A stretch of DNA of 64,000 bases, from positions 25,406,350-25,470,349 of the forward strand of contig CM057234.1 in the NCBI GenBank assembly GCA_029891385.1, read 5' to 3'. The notes below the pieces were generated by a model. The model did not search any database. It saw only the letters and a list, made by a program, of their open reading frames with translations, and was not told where the DNA came from. This document shows positions 1 to 11,130 of the stretch, one piece after another. Each line of letters begins with the position of its first letter. The first letter of the stretch is position 1. Position numbers and translations under genes: made by a program. Origin of the DNA: Erythroxylum novogranatense (Eukaryota > Streptophyta > Magnoliopsida > Malpighiales > Erythroxylaceae).

Positions 1-1169
1 CAAGAAATGCAATCCCAGTATTTAGGCTATTGTCACATTTCAAAACCACTTTTACTTAAATCATTTCCTTTTTAACCAAGCTTACACATTTTATTCCTTC
101 CATTTCTACTACTTTTTGACAATATCTTTTCTTCTCTATTCCCTTTAAAGGCAAAGCATTTCAGTCTCATATCAATACACTACATTATCCACTAACACGA
201 ATACAATCAATCTATATTGACCTTATCAGATCACATACCTTTTTCCCCGTTTCCATTTTTTTTCCACTTTATCAACCATACAAGTCATAATCATAATACC
301 TTATCATCCTGACCCCCCCTTTTTTTTTTTCTCATCGACATATCCATATACAAATTTATACCCTGGTCATTTTAACCGTTATTCTCCTTATGCTTACATT
401 TGACCAAGTCCAGACCTTGGCGCATTTTGTTTTCTTTTTCTCAATTTGTTTACTTACGCTATAATGCAGTCCATCATACCCATATAGTAACACAAATACA
501 GTAAATCCATTTCTGTCTTTTTCTCATTTCCACATATCCTAATTTATCGAACAACTCATCAGAATCACAATTGCCTAGTCCTCACTGAGCTTTTGATCAA
601 CCATAAGCATATTTTTATACTCAATCGTACCCCTGATCACTCTTTACCGATATCTCTTTCATATCGAAATCTAATCTTTCCAGACTATCGCAATTTCATT
701 TTCTTACAACCCAATTTATGCACTTTAAGCCTCATTACTCAATCGATATCACTTATTTCCAAAATCAGCCCATACCACTATCTTCACATTCCTATCGCAT
801 TCAAGGGTTTATGACTACAGTATAGTGTGAATATCATTTACAATGTGTAAGACCTCGGCCTCTCGGGCCTCGCGTCCTCAAAAAGGGCCTTGACCTCACG
901 GGCCTCGCGCCCTCATAGTTTCACTTTTCCCATTCCTAATTGCCCATAATCCACATTGACTCATACGCTGATGTTTCGTTTCTCTTTTCACACTAAGACA
1001 CTTAACACATGAGCTTAACACTTTTTCATGCGCAAGACTCATTCTCATGGGACTCAGATTAGGGATCAGTCGCCAGTGTCTGCTATAACATGTCTTTACT
1101 GTATACGATTTGACTTATGTTCATAAATGCCCAAGTAAGTTCGTACTTCTGGGCTCTGATACCACTAAA
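1..1169 (-). mobile_element. Element A: end of internal region (non-coding, partial)
   Basis: No credible reading frame is seen on either strand. The stretch ends at an iMet-type primer-binding site (1153-1165) directly followed by an LTR that opens TGTAACAACCC, so it is the 5' end of the internal domain of a minus-strand LTR element whose remainder lies left of the window. Phrases resemble the internal region of D near 49050-49260. A short patch at 846-925 repeats a CCTCGGCCTCTCGGG-like motif three to four times. The element type (LARD) is inferred from its relatives B, C and D. Confidence 0.7.
1153..1165 (-). other. Primer-binding site of element A
   Basis: Read on the minus strand this is GTGGTATCAGAGC, close to the complement of the 3' end of plant initiator tRNA-Met, the usual primer of many plant LTR elements. 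It lies 4-5 bases from the LTR edge at 1170. Confidence 0.8.
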
Positions 1170-2003
1170 TGTAACAACCCACTCCGTAACAACCCACTCC
1201 CGTAAGACCCGGACCTGACATCGATGATGATATCCAAATTCCCGTGCCCTGTGAGGATACGATGCTACCTCTCTCAGTTAAAACACAGTACAAAAATTTT
1301 TTTTGAAACAATCATACACTTACATATATGTATGTTGTAGAAAACAGTTTACATAACCAATCTGATAGATATAATGACCACGAGGGTCCTCATATAAAAT
1401 ACACAATAACGTATAAGCAAAGTCTTCACTCTAATGCAGACGCAACTGATCCCGTCCTCATCTGGCACTCCATGATCACTATACACCCGTTACCTAACGG
1501 AGTATTCTTCTGAGTCCTGAAAAACAACTGCAAATTTTGGATGAGTTTTTGCAAACTCAATGAGTGGCCATCATCGATGGTCCGCTCACTCAAGTACAGA
1601 ATCAAATAATAACTTATGTTCTCATTCTTTCTCTTTGGTCTCATTTTACAATTCCCATAGATCTATCTCTATCTCGTAATACATTTTCTCAAACATTCCC
1701 CATTTACACATTTACAGAAATCTATATTCATACATCCCATTTGGCTGTGACTTAGTGCCTAAACTGTCCCATCGAAGGGCTCAATAATATCTGACCCTTA
1801 TCCAATACTGGATGTCGGGTTCATTATATGTTGAGCCTAAGGCTCTGAATCAGTCATGAACTCGAAGTTCATTTTCGCACGTTGAGCTAAAAGCTCTAAT
1901 ATTCCATACGACACTAAGCATATCACAATCAGTCATACGTTATATAATTAGGAGTACCCCATAACTGTTTTCACACCAGTGTATGGCATTTCGCCTATCA
2001 TTC

Positions 2004-2182
2004 AATCAAATATATCAGAATAATTGTAGTCTGTACCCATTATCAGTAATCAAACATATCAAAATAATTGTCGTCTGTACCCATTATCAGTAATCAAACA
2101 TATCAAAATAATTGTAGTCTGTACCCATTATCAATAATCAAACATATCAAAATAATTGTAGTATGTAACCCATTATCAATTT
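2004..2182. repeat. Tandem repeat, about 45 bp x 4
   Basis: Four head-to-tail copies of a 45 bp unit containing ATCAAACATATCAAAATAAT and CTGTACCCATTATCA, with a few substitutions between copies. It lies inside the LTR of A and I saw no such array in the LTRs of B, C, D or H. Confidence 0.9.
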
Positions 2183-2242
2183 ATATCAGTGTGGTGACCA
2201 AGCATCTATACTATCCCGATAAGGGCACATTAATCAGTGAAC

Positions 2243-2615
2243 GCGTCTTAGGGGTAGGAGAGTCCTCAGGGTATGCACTACTTCCCACGCGTCTTAGATA
2301 TAGGAGAGCCCTCTGGGTATGCACTAACTCATCAATCGTTGAGCTTTTCGCTCTGGCTGTCCGTCGAGGGCTCATTAATCGATGAAGCGTCTTGGGGTAG
2401 GAGAGCCCTCGGGTATGCACTACTTCCCACGCGTCTTAGAGATAGGAGAGCCCTACGGGTATGCACTAACTCATCAATCATTGAGCTTTTCGCTCTGGCC
2501 GCCCCGTCGAGGCTCATTAATCGATGAACGCGTCTTGGGATAGGAGAGCCCTCTGGGTATGCACTACTTCCCACGCGTCTTAGGGATAGAAGAGCCCTCT
2601 GGGTATGCACTATTC
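2243..2615. repeat. Two-level tandem array, subunit about 47 bp in a repeat of about 145-150 bp
   Basis: A subunit built on GGAGAGCCCTCTGGGTATGC occurs six times (starting near 2245, 2291, 2387, 2432, 2533 and 2577). Pairs of subunits plus a spacer (CATCAATCRTTGAGC and GCTCATTAATCGATGA) repeat about two and a half times, giving a higher-order unit of about 145-150 bp. The LTRs of D carry two or three copies of the same subunit (about 43640-43790 and 49635-49790), so A has an expanded array. Confidence 0.85.
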
Positions 2616-3305
2616 CCTTTCGAGCTCGAGGCTCTTTTTCAGTAGTCGAGCTTGTAGCTCTGATCAGTATATCACAGTCATTTCTAATCTATTCCAGATT
2701 TTCACATCACAAACACAATTACACTTTCACATTCGCATAACGTTTCTGTATACTATCACTTCAATACTCCGGACCTTCTATCCGGAGTTCACATTCAATA
2801 TTATCACATCATTTTACTTCAGAGAATTTAAATTACTGAATTATAACATTTAATGCTCTGAGAACCGTCTAGGTCACTCACCTGGCTTCCGTGCTAATGC
2901 CTGGAAGTCTTAGAAATGTCTGAGGATGACTTTCCAATTGCCCCTATCACAATTCAAACACCCTAAGTTTACACATTGCCCTTCCAGAATAAAACTCATG
3001 TAGTAGTTTACAAAAATAAACGTATCATGCACTTTAGTGACATTCCCGACACTAACCCAATATTTCACCCAAATCAGTCAATTCGTTTCAGAAATCCCAA
3101 AGTTATTCTCCAACATATAACCATATTTTTCACTAAACCACTATTCCAGATTTCAAGCCTTTACAGACTGATTTAACATTTACCCTGTTCATAAAGCATG
3201 AAGACCTTTGTCTCTAGCTCATAACAAATCAGAAATTATCTCATTTGAATAACGATATAAAAAGTGATGGCTTAAAAACCAAAACATATTCATTCAGGAA
3301 TAGGG

Positions 3306-3440
3306 GTCCTCGTCGCGGCGAAGAGAAGCTCGCCGCGGCGTGCTCCCTCATTCACGTCGCGGCTTGCGACCCTACGCTGGTAGCGACGTGCAGCCCTGCT
3401 CTCGTCGTGCGCTCGTCGCGTCGTGCGAGCCGCCTCCTTC
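3306..3440. repeat. GC-rich palindromic cassette in LTR of A
   Basis: A CG-dense patch with repeated CTCGCCGCGGCG, GTCGCGGC and CGTCGCG motifs in otherwise AT-rich DNA. The same motif family fills the cassette of D. Confidence 0.75.
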
Positions 3441-3870
3441 CCCAAATACAGTTTTTCACCATTCTCAAACCAACCCTTCCAATCTATTCAACATATAATT
3501 CATCTCTATTCCAATTTAACACTCATACATTATTTTCCAACTCAAATCCAACCCATAAGATTTACAATTCATCATAAATCTACCCCATGTTCGGAAACCC
3601 TAAACCAACATATACATAACGCAATCTTTACCCATATCACTCAAAACATAAATCAATCAACAAATCAAGAGGAAGGATACTTTAACTTACTTGATTTAGC
3701 TCACAAACTCCATGAGCCCTTCATGATTTCATCGAAAATCCTTTTCTTCTCCTCTTCTTCTCTCCCACGGCATCTCCCCATTTCTTTTCTTTCATCAACC
3801 CTAATTTCCCTTTTTATACCCATTTTAGTAATGAAAAGTCAATTTTGCCCATTCCTTTAACTTTAAGCCT

Positions 3871-3875
3871 TTTTC
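3871..3875. other. TSD of element G, left copy (TTTTC)
   Basis: TTTTC immediately precedes TGTTGGACCCC at 3876 and recurs immediately after GGGTTCCAACA at 20488-20492. Confidence 0.75.
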
Positions 3876-4544
3876 TGTTGGACCCCGAACCTTGAGTGAC
3901 AATTTGCCTTAGTAACATGAATGATAAAGGGGATGAGTTGATTTAAAATTAAGTTGAAAATCATGAATAAAGAGATAAAGAGTGAAAATATAAAAAAAAA
4001 TGTGTAATAGTTGACTTTTTGGCCTTTGATAGTTGACTTTTGATTCAGACATAATTTGAAAAAATGATCTACATGAAACTTGTAGATTATGTCAAGAGCT
4101 TTTTGTGGACATAAAGTTTGCAATTTTTCGATATCGGGAATGAAAGTTATGATCAGTCAAAGTTTAAGTTTGGTAAGGTTGACTTTTGACTTTAATTATG
4201 ATGACTGAATCTTTGACTGAGAAATTAACCTAGTTAGAGGTTAATTGAGCTTTGATGCTCTTCATGAAAATTGAAGGATTTGTTTTGATCTTTATTCCGA
4301 TATAAAGTATGCAATTTTCGATTTGAATAATAAGTTATGATTTTACAAGTTTGTATAGAGGATAGTATCTTTGACGAAAAATGGACTTCCGTAGGAGTCG
4401 AATTGAGTTTTATGTCCTTCGTGAAAGATTTAGAGCTTCCCTCAAGCTTTCTATAGAGACTAAGTTTGTCAAAATTGGAGTTCGGGATTGAGAATTATGA
4501 ATTTTGGAAGTTTAGATGAAAAAAAAGAGGAAAATGATTTATCC

Positions 4545-4775
4545 CGTCATTGAGGCGACGCAGCGTATCGCCATAGCGATGGCGAGCGTCCAGCCGCCGT
4601 CGCTACGGCGACGCGTATCGCCATAGCGATGGCGAACGTCCAGCCGCCGTCACTACCGCGACGCACATCGCCATAGCGATGGTGAGCATTCGGCTCTCGT
4701 CGCTAGGGCGACCGCGTCTTCGCCTCGCCCAAACGCGGGCGTTTCTGCTTAGAACGACGCCGTTTTTGTTTCTCC
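4545..4775. repeat. GC-rich palindromic cassette in element G
   Basis: Three repeats of about 65 bp built on the inverted repeat CGCCATAGCGATGGCG with CGTCCAGCCGCCGTCGCTA between them, followed by AACGACGCCGTTTT and ACGGCGCCGTTTT. It sits just upstream of the conserved CCGATTGAGTCGATTCTTG block, the same relative place as the cassettes of B and C. Confidence 0.8.
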
Positions 4776-6908
4776 AATACGGCGCCGTTTTGATTCCTTT
4801 GTTAGTTTCCTTTCACAAATTCGATCTTTGTTCACTATTTTATTTATATCTTTTCCTTCCGACATCCGATTGAGTCGATTCTTGCGGCGTTGGATTCCTA
4901 AGACAATTATCTACATCCTCATAGAAATTTGTGAATTTTTGAGATTAAATTAATGGTGAGTAATTTAATCAAAGTGAGTCAGGAAATTTTTCGAGCATAG
5001 TTCAGTGTTTTTTGAAATTCAGGATCTATAGAGATCCGATTGAAGCGATTCTTGAGGCGAAATAAAGATAAGACAAGGGGATACAAATCATATGAAGACA
5101 TGAAATGTCAATTTTGCCCCTAAGACTTTTAATTTCTGAATTTAAGTTCGGATTAGGGTAAAATTTTTGGGTTAGGAACACCTGTGAGTAATTTGAGCAT
5201 AACTTTTGATCTGGGAATCAAAATGAGGCAATTCTTGTTTTGAATTAAACTAGAGACATAAGGCTACAATTGTTATGAAGACATAGAGTTTCAATTCTGG
5301 GATTAAGAATGTGAAATTTTGGATGGAAATAATCGTACATGAAAATGTGTTAGAATATGGATATTCCCGAACTGTTTTGCGCATAACTTTTGATATAGTG
5401 ATCCGAATTGAGCGCGGTTGGTGGCGTTGGATTCGTATGATTGAGAGGAACATTTCTTGAGAAGGAAGTTTGGACAAATTCCTTCAGCTTGATAGTGCGA
5501 ATCAAACCCGCATGTGAGAATGACATAAAGTAACAAGGCAAGGGCATTTTGGTCTTTTGATCAAATTTTAATGACATGGCACATTATGTGATGAGTTGTC
5601 GTGTAAGAAGGATCTGGAAAATGAAAGAACAAAATTAAAAGAGTAGAAGTCGTGGATGAAAGAAGGAAGAAGAGAAAATAAGAAGAAAATGAGAAGAGAG
5701 AAAAGATGAGAGAGTTTCGTATGGGAGAAAAGATTGGAGAAGAAGAAAATTTCCGATTTTCTTTGATATTCTAAGGGATTTTCATTGTTTCTAAGAGGAA
5801 AGGGGAAGAAGAACATGAAAACTTGCTTGGAGCTCTCATGGCCGAATCTTAGAGAGAGAAGGTAAGAGAGAGAAAATTTTTATGTTTGAATTTTGATGAG
5901 TTTATTGATTGATTTAGCTTAATATAGTTATGAATTGAAGTTTCCTATGATTAATTGAAGAGATTAGGCTATGATTATGCTTAATTTTGGATTAGGATGA
6001 AATTTAAGTTTATGTCAAATTTTGAAATTGGGGTTTTGTGAAATTGATGCTTTAGATGGCTAGAATTAGTGATGAATTTGAGATATCCTAAGTTAATTTT
6101 GATGTTTATGCGTTAGGTAAAGTTTAATTTGAAAAAAAATATAAATTGGGGGTTTAGGCCAAATTAGAGATTTGGAGGTTTTCCCAAATTTTGTAAATTA
6201 AAGGTGTAGAATCATCAAAAATAGCATGACTTGATGAAATATGGAATTAATGTTGAAGAAATTTATGTTTTATGAGATTGAATTTGGGTGTATTAGTTTA
6301 GGCCAATTTTGAAAATTGGGGATTTTCAAAATTGGAAATTAAAATAGCTTGGAAATATGATCATTATGAATTTTCGATAGTTAATTTTAGGAATTATGCA
6401 AATTTATGATGTGAATTTGGGTGATTATGGCTTAGGTCATTTTTAATTGAAAGAAGGAAAGAAGCAAGGATCAAATTGGAGCTTGGAACAAGTTCCTAGC
6501 GTCATTTCGAGGTGAGTAGCATATTTATATTTTGATTTGTAAGTTATATATTAGTTTTCGAAAATTCAAGGAAATGAAAGAAAAGATTTTTGTACTTTAT
6601 TCGTTTCCGAATGACTTTTGAAACATTATTACAAGCTTAAATTTATTGTTTGAAATGATTTGATAAATCGATAGAAATTCTGAAAATTCATATGTTATGA
6701 GTGCATTGATAAAGCGTGCAAAGTGTTGAATTTGTGGAATTACTTGATTTGATTTAATTGTATGAATTGTGTAGGCGAGAATGTGTATAGTATGTGCGTA
6801 TGAAAACAAGACTTTTGAAAAGTGCCTTCGGGCAATTTGAATTTCCGTTTTCGATATGTGTTATGTGGGTATGGTAGGTCCTTTGGTGAGTCAGCGCTGT
6901 CTCTATTC

Positions 6909-6913
6909 GTATA
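6909..6913. other. TSD of element B, left copy (GTATA)
   Basis: GTATA precedes the TGTAACACCCC end of B and is repeated at 19094-19098 after its TGTTACA end. Confidence 0.9.
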
Positions 6914-9900
6914 TGTAACACCCCACTCCCGCAAGACCTGAACCCGACATCGACGGTGATATCCAAGTCCGTGCCCCGCGAGGGTGGCGTGCCACATCAC
7001 TCAGTAGAAAACTTAGTATAACTTTTTTTTCTTAACACATACTCACACATATTATCGTGAATCGGAAAACAATTTATATAGACAATTCAATGGCCTTGGG
7101 GCCCTTTTTACATTACAATTTATTTGGTCAATTGACTTTACAACTTGTCCAACTTAGTAATACAAAAGTCCAAGAATAGAAATACTAAATGCAGGCCTTA
7201 ACCGATCCGACCACTTCTCTCGCTTCTTGACCAACAGATGTCATCGTCCGTTGTCTAACGGGTATTCTTCTAAGTCTGAAAAATATATGCAAATTTTGGG
7301 TGAGTTTTGCGAACTCGGTGAAACCATCATCGATGGTTCACTCAATTCATGCATGTTCAATCGACTTACCAAATATCACATACGATCACGATTCACAAAT
7401 GTAATCTCAAATAATACATACCATTACATTTCACAAATGTAAGGCGTATCACCTTTCATACAATCCAAATTCAATCATACCATATATGCAATGCACATGA
7501 GACCCTTTCCATTTTCATTACGTTGTTGTGACCGTGCGCTTTGGCGTCCCGAAGCGGGCACATTGCGTTGAGCGATGGCTCGAAACATTGGGCTTGAAGC
7601 CCTAAAACATTGAGCCTGAGGCTCGAATACGTTGGACACGAGGTCACGTGCGTTGGTGAAAGCTCTCATATCGTTAGGCGTGATATGCCTTACGATACGG
7701 TGGTCGCTCTCGGTCACAACCGCCTTTATCGATCATGTCCTTATGCATGAATGCATATGTTCCAATTTCCATTTACAGTTATTTCTATCACTTAGATTCA
7801 ATGCCATTTCCTATTTCTTCGGACCTTCGGTCCGGTATTTCAATCATATATTTTTTCAATTTATTGCATCATACCATATCGCATTTAAAAGTCACATCCA
7901 ATGTATTGAAACAGACAATTAACACTTCAATATCAATTTCCCATTTCCTCGGACCTTTGGTCCGAGATCTCCAATATAAACATTCACACACAGTTACACA
8001 CAAGTAGCACTTCGTTATCGCATTCCAAATATTTCAGACACCTATGGTCCGAAATCAATCAAAATCAAACACACATAAACCCTCCATTATCTCCACATGG
8101 CATAATTGCAAAATCTTAAACACATAAAGGTTGAGGAACCAACTAGGTTACTCACCTGTACTTCGAAACTAACATCTGGAAGTTTCGAGAAGCGTCGATA
8201 AATCGACGCTCCAAATGTGCCTCTATAACAAGCAGAGAGGAATCAGATCACTAATTATCCAATCCGAACTAATATAATGCACATGTAAGTGTATAATGTA
8301 TGTTCATGAGATTTCGGCCCTAAATCCAAATTTTCCTATCATAAAATTCCATCAAAATTAGAAAACTATAGCCATCGACAAGACTCAATTAGGACCCGAT
8401 CGGTCCAAAATAAATAAAGCAGTGACCATAGAACAATTTCCCGGGGCTACGTCAATTTCCCGTCTCAAAATTCCCAATTTCTCATAAAATGAAATTCAAT
8501 ATTTCACTAATCCGATGCCTCAAGAATCAGGTCAATCGGATGTCGGACGGAAAAAAAATTGACAAAAGAAATACCAAATACCAAATAATCAAATAATAAT
8601 AAATAATAATAATATAAAAAAAATCAGATGGCCTCGTCACTAGGCGAGGCGTCGCCTAGTGATGCCGTCTGATCCGGCGTAAATCGCTAGAGGCGACGCG
8701 TCGCCTAGTGACACCGTTCAACGAGCCTCGTCACTAGGCGAGCCGTCAGCCTAGTGACCGGCAATATACCATTCTCATTCATTCTTTTTTTTTTTTTTCA
8801 GATTTCTAAACCAAATTTCAATACCTATAACTCTTAGCACACAAATCAGAAAAATACAAATTATACCTTGTTGGAAAGATAAAGAAACCCTCTACAATTC
8901 TCAAGAAGACCATAAAATCAATCTCACCCCTAAGGGTGTCAAAATCCTTCAAAGCTACTGCCTACTCAAATCCCATTAAAACAGAACAGTACATTGCAAA
9001 TTCCATAACTCTCTGATTCTTCAGCCAAAAATTACCACATAAATATGCTCAATAAGTTCACAATGTCATCTACAACTTTCATGAACAACCCAAAATCAAA
9101 TTCCATAACCAACTAGGTCAAACAATTCGACAAAGAATCTGTATACAGAAATTAACCAATCTGGTCAGTAATTTCCCAATCAGCATAACTCTTAGCACAA
9201 ATGTCACAAAATTCACTACCTTATATCCCTGAAAAGATAAGATCTCAAACTTCAATTTTCATGAAGAACTCAAAATCCAATTAAATTTCTAACAATTTCA
9301 AAACTGTCATGCAAGTTACTGCCATGATCAGCAGTTCATAACCTAATGCAGGTTCAATATTTACAAAATCATAACTCCCAAATTTGACCTCTAAAAATTA
9401 CATGTCATATATCATTTTCAAGATAATTTCTTCCTCTGCATCTTTGCAGAAGATCACTCACACCAATTCAGTTCACATAATTTGTTAAAATTTCTTCCAA
9501 TCCGCAAGCTCACAAACTCAATACTTAGGCTAGGTTTCATCAAAATGCTCAATACCAGTCAATAGAAATCAGTTCATATATCCCAATATACAACTCGAAA
9601 ATTAGCAAGATCAGTGGAAATGGAAAGCTAACGCAATATGCTACAACTTCCATGAAGACCATTTTCCCAAATTCCATCTCAATTAATTTAGAAAAATCAG
9701 CAAAATAATCAGGTCATATATGCGGGTACTGTTCACAGACCCTACAACCAGAAACTTTCCATGCAAAAATTCACCTTCCTAACATTACAATTTAACAACA
9801 CCTATTTCACACAAATTTGAAGCCAACATCCCAAAGTTTCAGTGGGAACAAACCTCACCTCATTTGCACACCTACACAATTAGTTATGATTAAAAAATTT

Positions 9901-11117
9901 CAATAGGTTAAACACCAATTTTCCAGATTTCATCTATACCTCATCCTCTTCCATTCTATCACTTTACCTACATTAATAGACATTCACTTACACCTCCAAT
10001 TCAGCCACAAACTCAACACAACAATTATTTGTATACTAACACAAAATTTGGCAGTACTCACACAATCATTTTCATTACTTTCCTATACATCTAACCTTGC
10101 AAATCAATCCAAAACCAAGCCAAATCAATGGAAACCTTATTCAATCATTCATCCATACACTAGCATATATTTAAACCCATTTAAACCTACCCTTATAATG
10201 GTCAAATAAATGTTCCAAGGATTCCCATGCATGCTTCTAACTACCAAAAGATTAAGTACAAACATAACTCTTACCTTCATCAAGTTACAAGCTCTCCATT
10301 CTTCAAGTATCTACTTGATCTTCCAAGCTTCAACCACTTCTTTACCTCTCACCAATACTCACGGCTATAACTCTAATACATATCTTACAAGACTTAAATT
10401 TGGTCTTGGTTGCAACTAAAGAAGAGGCAAGCAAGTAGCAAGAAGAAGTTCAACTATGAGAGGAAAAGAAATAATCGAAGGAGAACAACCATGATGGAAG
10501 ATGCAAAGCCACGGATGAGAGATTACTTTTGGCTTTCAAAGTGAGTTGGTTTTGTTTTAATCCAAGACAAGAAACAAAAGTTGTAGGTGATGATGAAAAA
10601 TCGATGATGAAGCATAATATAAGACAAAAGTAAGAAGCCACTTGGCTTTTAATGAATGGAAGAGTCAAAAGTGAGTTCATCCCAATTACTTAAGCACTAA
10701 TCCCCACTTAAACTATAAACAAGGCATTAATATACATCCCATAATTATTTATTCACTAATCTCATGCCATTAGGCAATCCCTTTTTAATTCAAAAAGGCT
10801 TACTCAGTCAGTCAGTTAGAATTTTCCGGTCCGGGCAAGAACCCCGAAAAATTCCCATAAATTCCTAAAAATGGGAAACAATTTATGACGCACTCCAAAT
10901 AATTTTCCAAATACAACAATCCCATAAATTTCACAAAAGGTCTCAAATTGAAACCTAAGCCGAAAAATGTCATGACTGCATGTTATCATGTGCATATGCA
11001 AAACAATTATCAGTCATAGAGGCTATATGCTGTATGCGCATGTCGAGTTATAATTTAATACTCCTAACCTGTCTCAATTTACTAAAATACCCTTCCCATC
11101 GATGATTGGATGTTACA
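6914..11117 (-). repeat. Element B left (3') LTR
   Basis: This 4204 bp LTR runs from TGTAACACCCC to GGATGTTACA. Landmarks from left: palindrome at 7323-7337, micro-hairpins at 7570-7624, two CGGACC-GGTCCG type hairpins near 7820 and 7950, the TCGAAGGATG-like block near 8510, GC cassette at 8629-8762, degenerate repeats of about 180 bp at 8800-9700, then an AT-rich stretch. A 76-codon minus frame at 10450-10680 is identical in the other LTR and is part of the LTR, not a gene. Confidence 0.9.
8629..8762. repeat. GC-rich palindromic cassette, element B left LTR
   Basis: CCTCGTCACTAGGCGAGGCG, TCGCCTAGTGA and GCTAGAGGCGACGCG alternate in direct and inverted order and can fold into several hairpins. 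It is flanked by an AATAATAATAA-rich stretch and an oligo-T run. Confidence 0.85.
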
Positions 11118-11130
11118 ATTCTCCCCTCCT
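11118..11130 (-). other. Polypurine tract of element B
   Basis: The minus strand reads AGGAGGGGAGAAT directly before the 3' LTR, identical in type to that of H (29336-29348). Beside it lies the conserved segment with CGAAATTTCATATACG. Confidence 0.85.

Larger units (their letters stand above)
1170..3870 (-). repeat. Element A 5' LTR, segment 1 of 3
   Basis: This opens TGTAACAACCC and carries the landmarks shared by all long LTRs here: the CCATCATCGATGG palindrome at 1568-1580, micro-hairpins at 1833-1896, tandem arrays at 2004-2615 and a GC cassette at 3306-3440. The first 16 bases are tandemly duplicated (1171-1202). The LTR is cut at 3870/3876 by element G, resumes at 20493, is cut again by H at 20941, and ends with 7 bases at 33153-33159. 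Net length is about 3.16 kb. It holds no gene. Confidence 0.75.
3876..6913 (+). repeat. Element G, probable solo LTR, segment 1 of 2
   Basis: It starts TGTTGGACCCC and, after the nested element B is taken out, ends GGGTTCCAACA at 20487. That gives TG...CA ends with an 11-base near-perfect terminal inverted repeat and a 5 bp TSD. Net length is about 4.4 kb. No gag-pol, primer site or polypurine tract is seen, so a solo LTR is the simplest reading. The block CCGATTGAGTCGATTCTTG near 4870 matches the equivalent block of H in the same direction, hence plus orientation. Small frames inside have no recognisable product. Confidence 0.65.

Noticed and set aside
2004..2615. Possible CRISPR-like array
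   Set aside because: Repeats are head-to-tail without unique spacers of constant size, in plant LTR sequence.
3876..6913. G read as a continuation of the LTR of A
   Set aside because: The landmark block runs in the opposite direction and a TTTTC duplication brackets TG...CA ends.
10450..10680. 76-codon minus frame, identical at 18417-18647
   Set aside because: Both copies lie at the same place in the two LTRs of B, so identity reflects LTR duplication, not gene conservation; no family motif.
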